A stretch of 64,000 nt of DNA from Chryseobacterium sp. CH25. GTDB taxonomy: Bacteria; Bacteroidota; Bacteroidia; Flavobacteriales; Weeksellaceae. Location: the NCBI RefSeq assembly GCF_004119455.1, contig NZ_NRQT01000006.1, positions 1 to 64,000 of the forward strand, written 5' to 3'. The position numbers and the translations under genes are program-made. Each line of letters starts with the position of its first letter. The stretch's first letter is position 1. Positions 62,711 through 64,000 of the stretch are shown here, in pieces. The notes below the pieces were generated by a model. That model ran no database searches and was not told the DNA's origin. It saw only the letters and a program-made list of their open reading frames with translations.

Positions 62711-63961
62711 ATGAGCAAAGAATTTGTTGACGTTCTTGTAATCGGAGCCGGACCATCCGGATGCGTATCTTCTTCGTACTTAAAGAACAATAACGTCAGC
62801 GTAAAAGTTGTCGAAAAGACAAAGTTCCCAAGACTGGTAGTTGGTGAAAGCTTAATCCCAAGGGTAATGGACCACTTTGACGAGGCAGGGCTTTTCCCTG
62901 CACTGGATAAAATGGGCTTTGAAAAAAAACTGGGTGCCCGTTTTCTTCGTGGCGATGAAGTCTGCATTTTTGATTTCAGTAATAAATTCGGAGAAGGCTG
63001 GGATTGGACCTGGCAGGTTCCGAGAGCTGATTTTGATAATACTCTTGCTCAGGAAGTTATCAACAAAGGGGTTGATCTTGAATTTGAAACGGAAGTTATT
63101 GATATCAAATTTGAAGGAACAGACTCTATCACAACCGTAAAAACGAAAGATGGAGAAACGAAAGAGATCCATGCAAAGTTCGTGATTGATTCAAGTGGGT
63201 ACGGAAGGGTTCTACCCCGTCTTCTAGATCTTGAAAAGCCTTCAAAATTATCTCCACACTCTGCTATCTTTTCTCATGTAAATGATATTAACAGAGAACC
63301 TGGTGAGGAAGGAACTTTAATTTCTTTTGATATTATTGAAACCGAAGTATGGCTTTGGGTAATTCCTTTTTCTAACGGAAATACGAGTTTAGGGATTGTA
63401 GGCCCAACTGAATATATTGATAAATTATCCGAAAACGGAGATACTGCTGAAGCTTTAAGAAAAGCAATTTCTCTTTCAGATTATTATGTAAAACGTTTTG
63501 GTGATGTGGAGTTTCTTTTTGAGCCAAGGCATCTTAAAGATTATTCATGTTCTGTAAAAAGTCTTTTCGGAGACGGATTTGCCTTAACCGGTAACGCTTC
63601 AGAATTCCTTGATCCTGTTTTTTCTTCAGGAATGGCTTTCGCTACAGAATCAGGAATGGTTGCTGCTAAACTGGCATTAAGACAGCTAAATGGTGAGAAA
63701 ATTAACTGGCAAACGGAATACTCCGATTATATTTTATATGGAGTAGATGTCTTCACCACGTATGTAAAAGAGTGGTATACCGGAAATCTTCAGGAATTAT
63801 TCTTCCACCAACCGGAAAACCCGGATGTAAAGAAAAAGATATGTGCTGTATTGGCCGGATATGTCTGGAACAAAGACAATCCTTTTGTGAAAAAGCATGA
63901 TACGGTAATTAAGAATCTTGCCAACCTCATCAAATTGGAGAAAGAACAAACTCAAGAATAA
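62711..63961 (+). CDS. Flavin-dependent halogenase-like oxidoreductase
   Basis: The 416-residue flavoprotein has the FAD-binding GAGPSG (12-17), followed by EKTKFPRLVVGESLIP, the PRxxxGES-type segment of tryptophan/phenol halogenases. The hallmark WxWxIP appears as WLWVIP (about 214-219). FALTGNASEFLDPVFSSGMAFA matches the second FAD/substrate segment. Many flexirubins are chlorinated on the aromatic ring, so this is the likely chlorinating enzyme. A related geranylgeranyl-reductase-like oxidoreductase is the alternative, but WLWVIP favours a halogenase. It is divergent from the ammonia-lyase gene and is closed by a terminator near the window end. Confidence 0.85.
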   Translation: MSKEFVDVLVIGAGPSGCVSSSYLKNNNVSVKVVEKTKFPRLVVGESLIPRVMDHFDEAGLFPALDKMGFEKKLGARFLRGDEVCIFDFSNKFGEGWDWTWQVPRADFDNTLAQEVINKGVDLEFETEVIDIKFEGTDSITTVKTKDGETKEIHAKFVIDSSGYGRVLPRLLDLEKPSKLSPHSAIFSHVNDINREPGEEGTLISFDIIETEVWLWVIPFSNGNTSLGIVGPTEYIDKLSENGDTAEALRKAISLSDYYVKRFGDVEFLFEPRHLKDYSCSVKSLFGDGFALTGNASEFLDPVFSSGMAFATESGMVAAKLALRQLNGEKINWQTEYSDYILYGVDVFTTYVKEWYTGNLQELFFHQPENPDVKKKICAVLAGYVWNKDNPFVKKHDTVIKNLANLIKLEKEQTQE

Positions 63962-63991
63962 AAAAGCGGTCTGAAAATTCAGACCGCTTTT
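63962..63991 (+). terminator. Terminator of the halogenase gene
   Basis: A perfect 14-bp stem (AAAAGCGGTCTGAA with TTCAGACCGCTTTT) around a two-base loop is followed by ATTTTTTTA on the plus strand. It starts right after the stop codon and marks the end of the transcription unit. Confidence 0.92.
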
Positions 63992-64000
63992 ATTTTTTTA

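Overview
The window is chromosomal DNA from a Bacteroidota member, most likely Chryseobacterium or a close relative in the Flavobacteriia (family Weeksellaceae). The evidence is low GC, almost no Shine-Dalgarno sequences, promoters of the Bacteroidota type (-33 TTTG or TTG, -7 TAnnTTTG), a type IX secretion C-terminal domain, typical flavobacterial protein families, and a complete dialkylresorcinol/aryl-polyene (flexirubin-type pigment) locus.

Layout. Bases 1-430 hold three tandem leftward promoters and what looks like the leader of an rRNA operon lying off the left edge. Bases 511-8100 carry a leftward envelope-assembly unit: a DUF6089-like protein, uppS, bamA and two Skp/OmpH-like chaperones, followed by a thioesterase, rfbD and an exported protein. 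Bases 8200-15000 carry exopolysaccharide genes (Wzc-like kinase, Wza-like export lipoprotein, WecA-like phosphoglycosyl transferase, GT2) headed by a degenerate arginase-fold protein. Then come topA and an unknown membrane protein, and two giant paralogous exported proteins with FISUMP-like modules (19107-27351), only the longer of which keeps a T9SS sorting domain. Bases 27600-30850 hold an acyltransferase, an EpsG-like protein and a frameshifted membrane protein.

The right half (31038-63961) is the pigment locus. Unit 1 (+, 31038-37670) encodes an MMPL exporter fused to a PlsC acyltransferase, DarA, DarB and two hotdog proteins. An M16 peptidase gene on the opposite strand, next to a repeat-rich spacer with a parS-like palindrome, interrupts the locus. 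Unit 2 (+, 41577-54271) encodes a BtrH-like protein, an ABC exporter, a thioesterase, ketosynthases and ketosynthase-like partners, an ACP, a polysaccharide deacetylase, LolA-like and LolB-like proteins, a dehydratase and a GT2-DUF2062 protein. Unit 3 (-, 62613-54312) encodes an aromatic amino acid ammonia-lyase, a ketoreductase, a ketosynthase, a second ACP, a lipid A-type acyltransferase, a CrtI-like oxidoreductase and a C45-type hydrolase. A divergent gene at 62711 encodes a flavin-dependent halogenase. Together they suggest an aromatic starter (4-coumarate made from tyrosine) extended on ACPs into an aryl polyene, halogenated and esterified to a dialkylresorcinol, then moved to the outer membrane by MMPL/LolA-type machinery.

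Four genes (membrane protein 30844-29901, BtrH-like 42031-43025, C45 hydrolase 56005-54312, acyltransferase 58590-57707) are each split by a one-base deficit at or beside a short A or T run. This is either homopolymer undercalling in the assembly or real mutation or slippage. No tRNA, insertion sequence, prophage or CRISPR array was seen.
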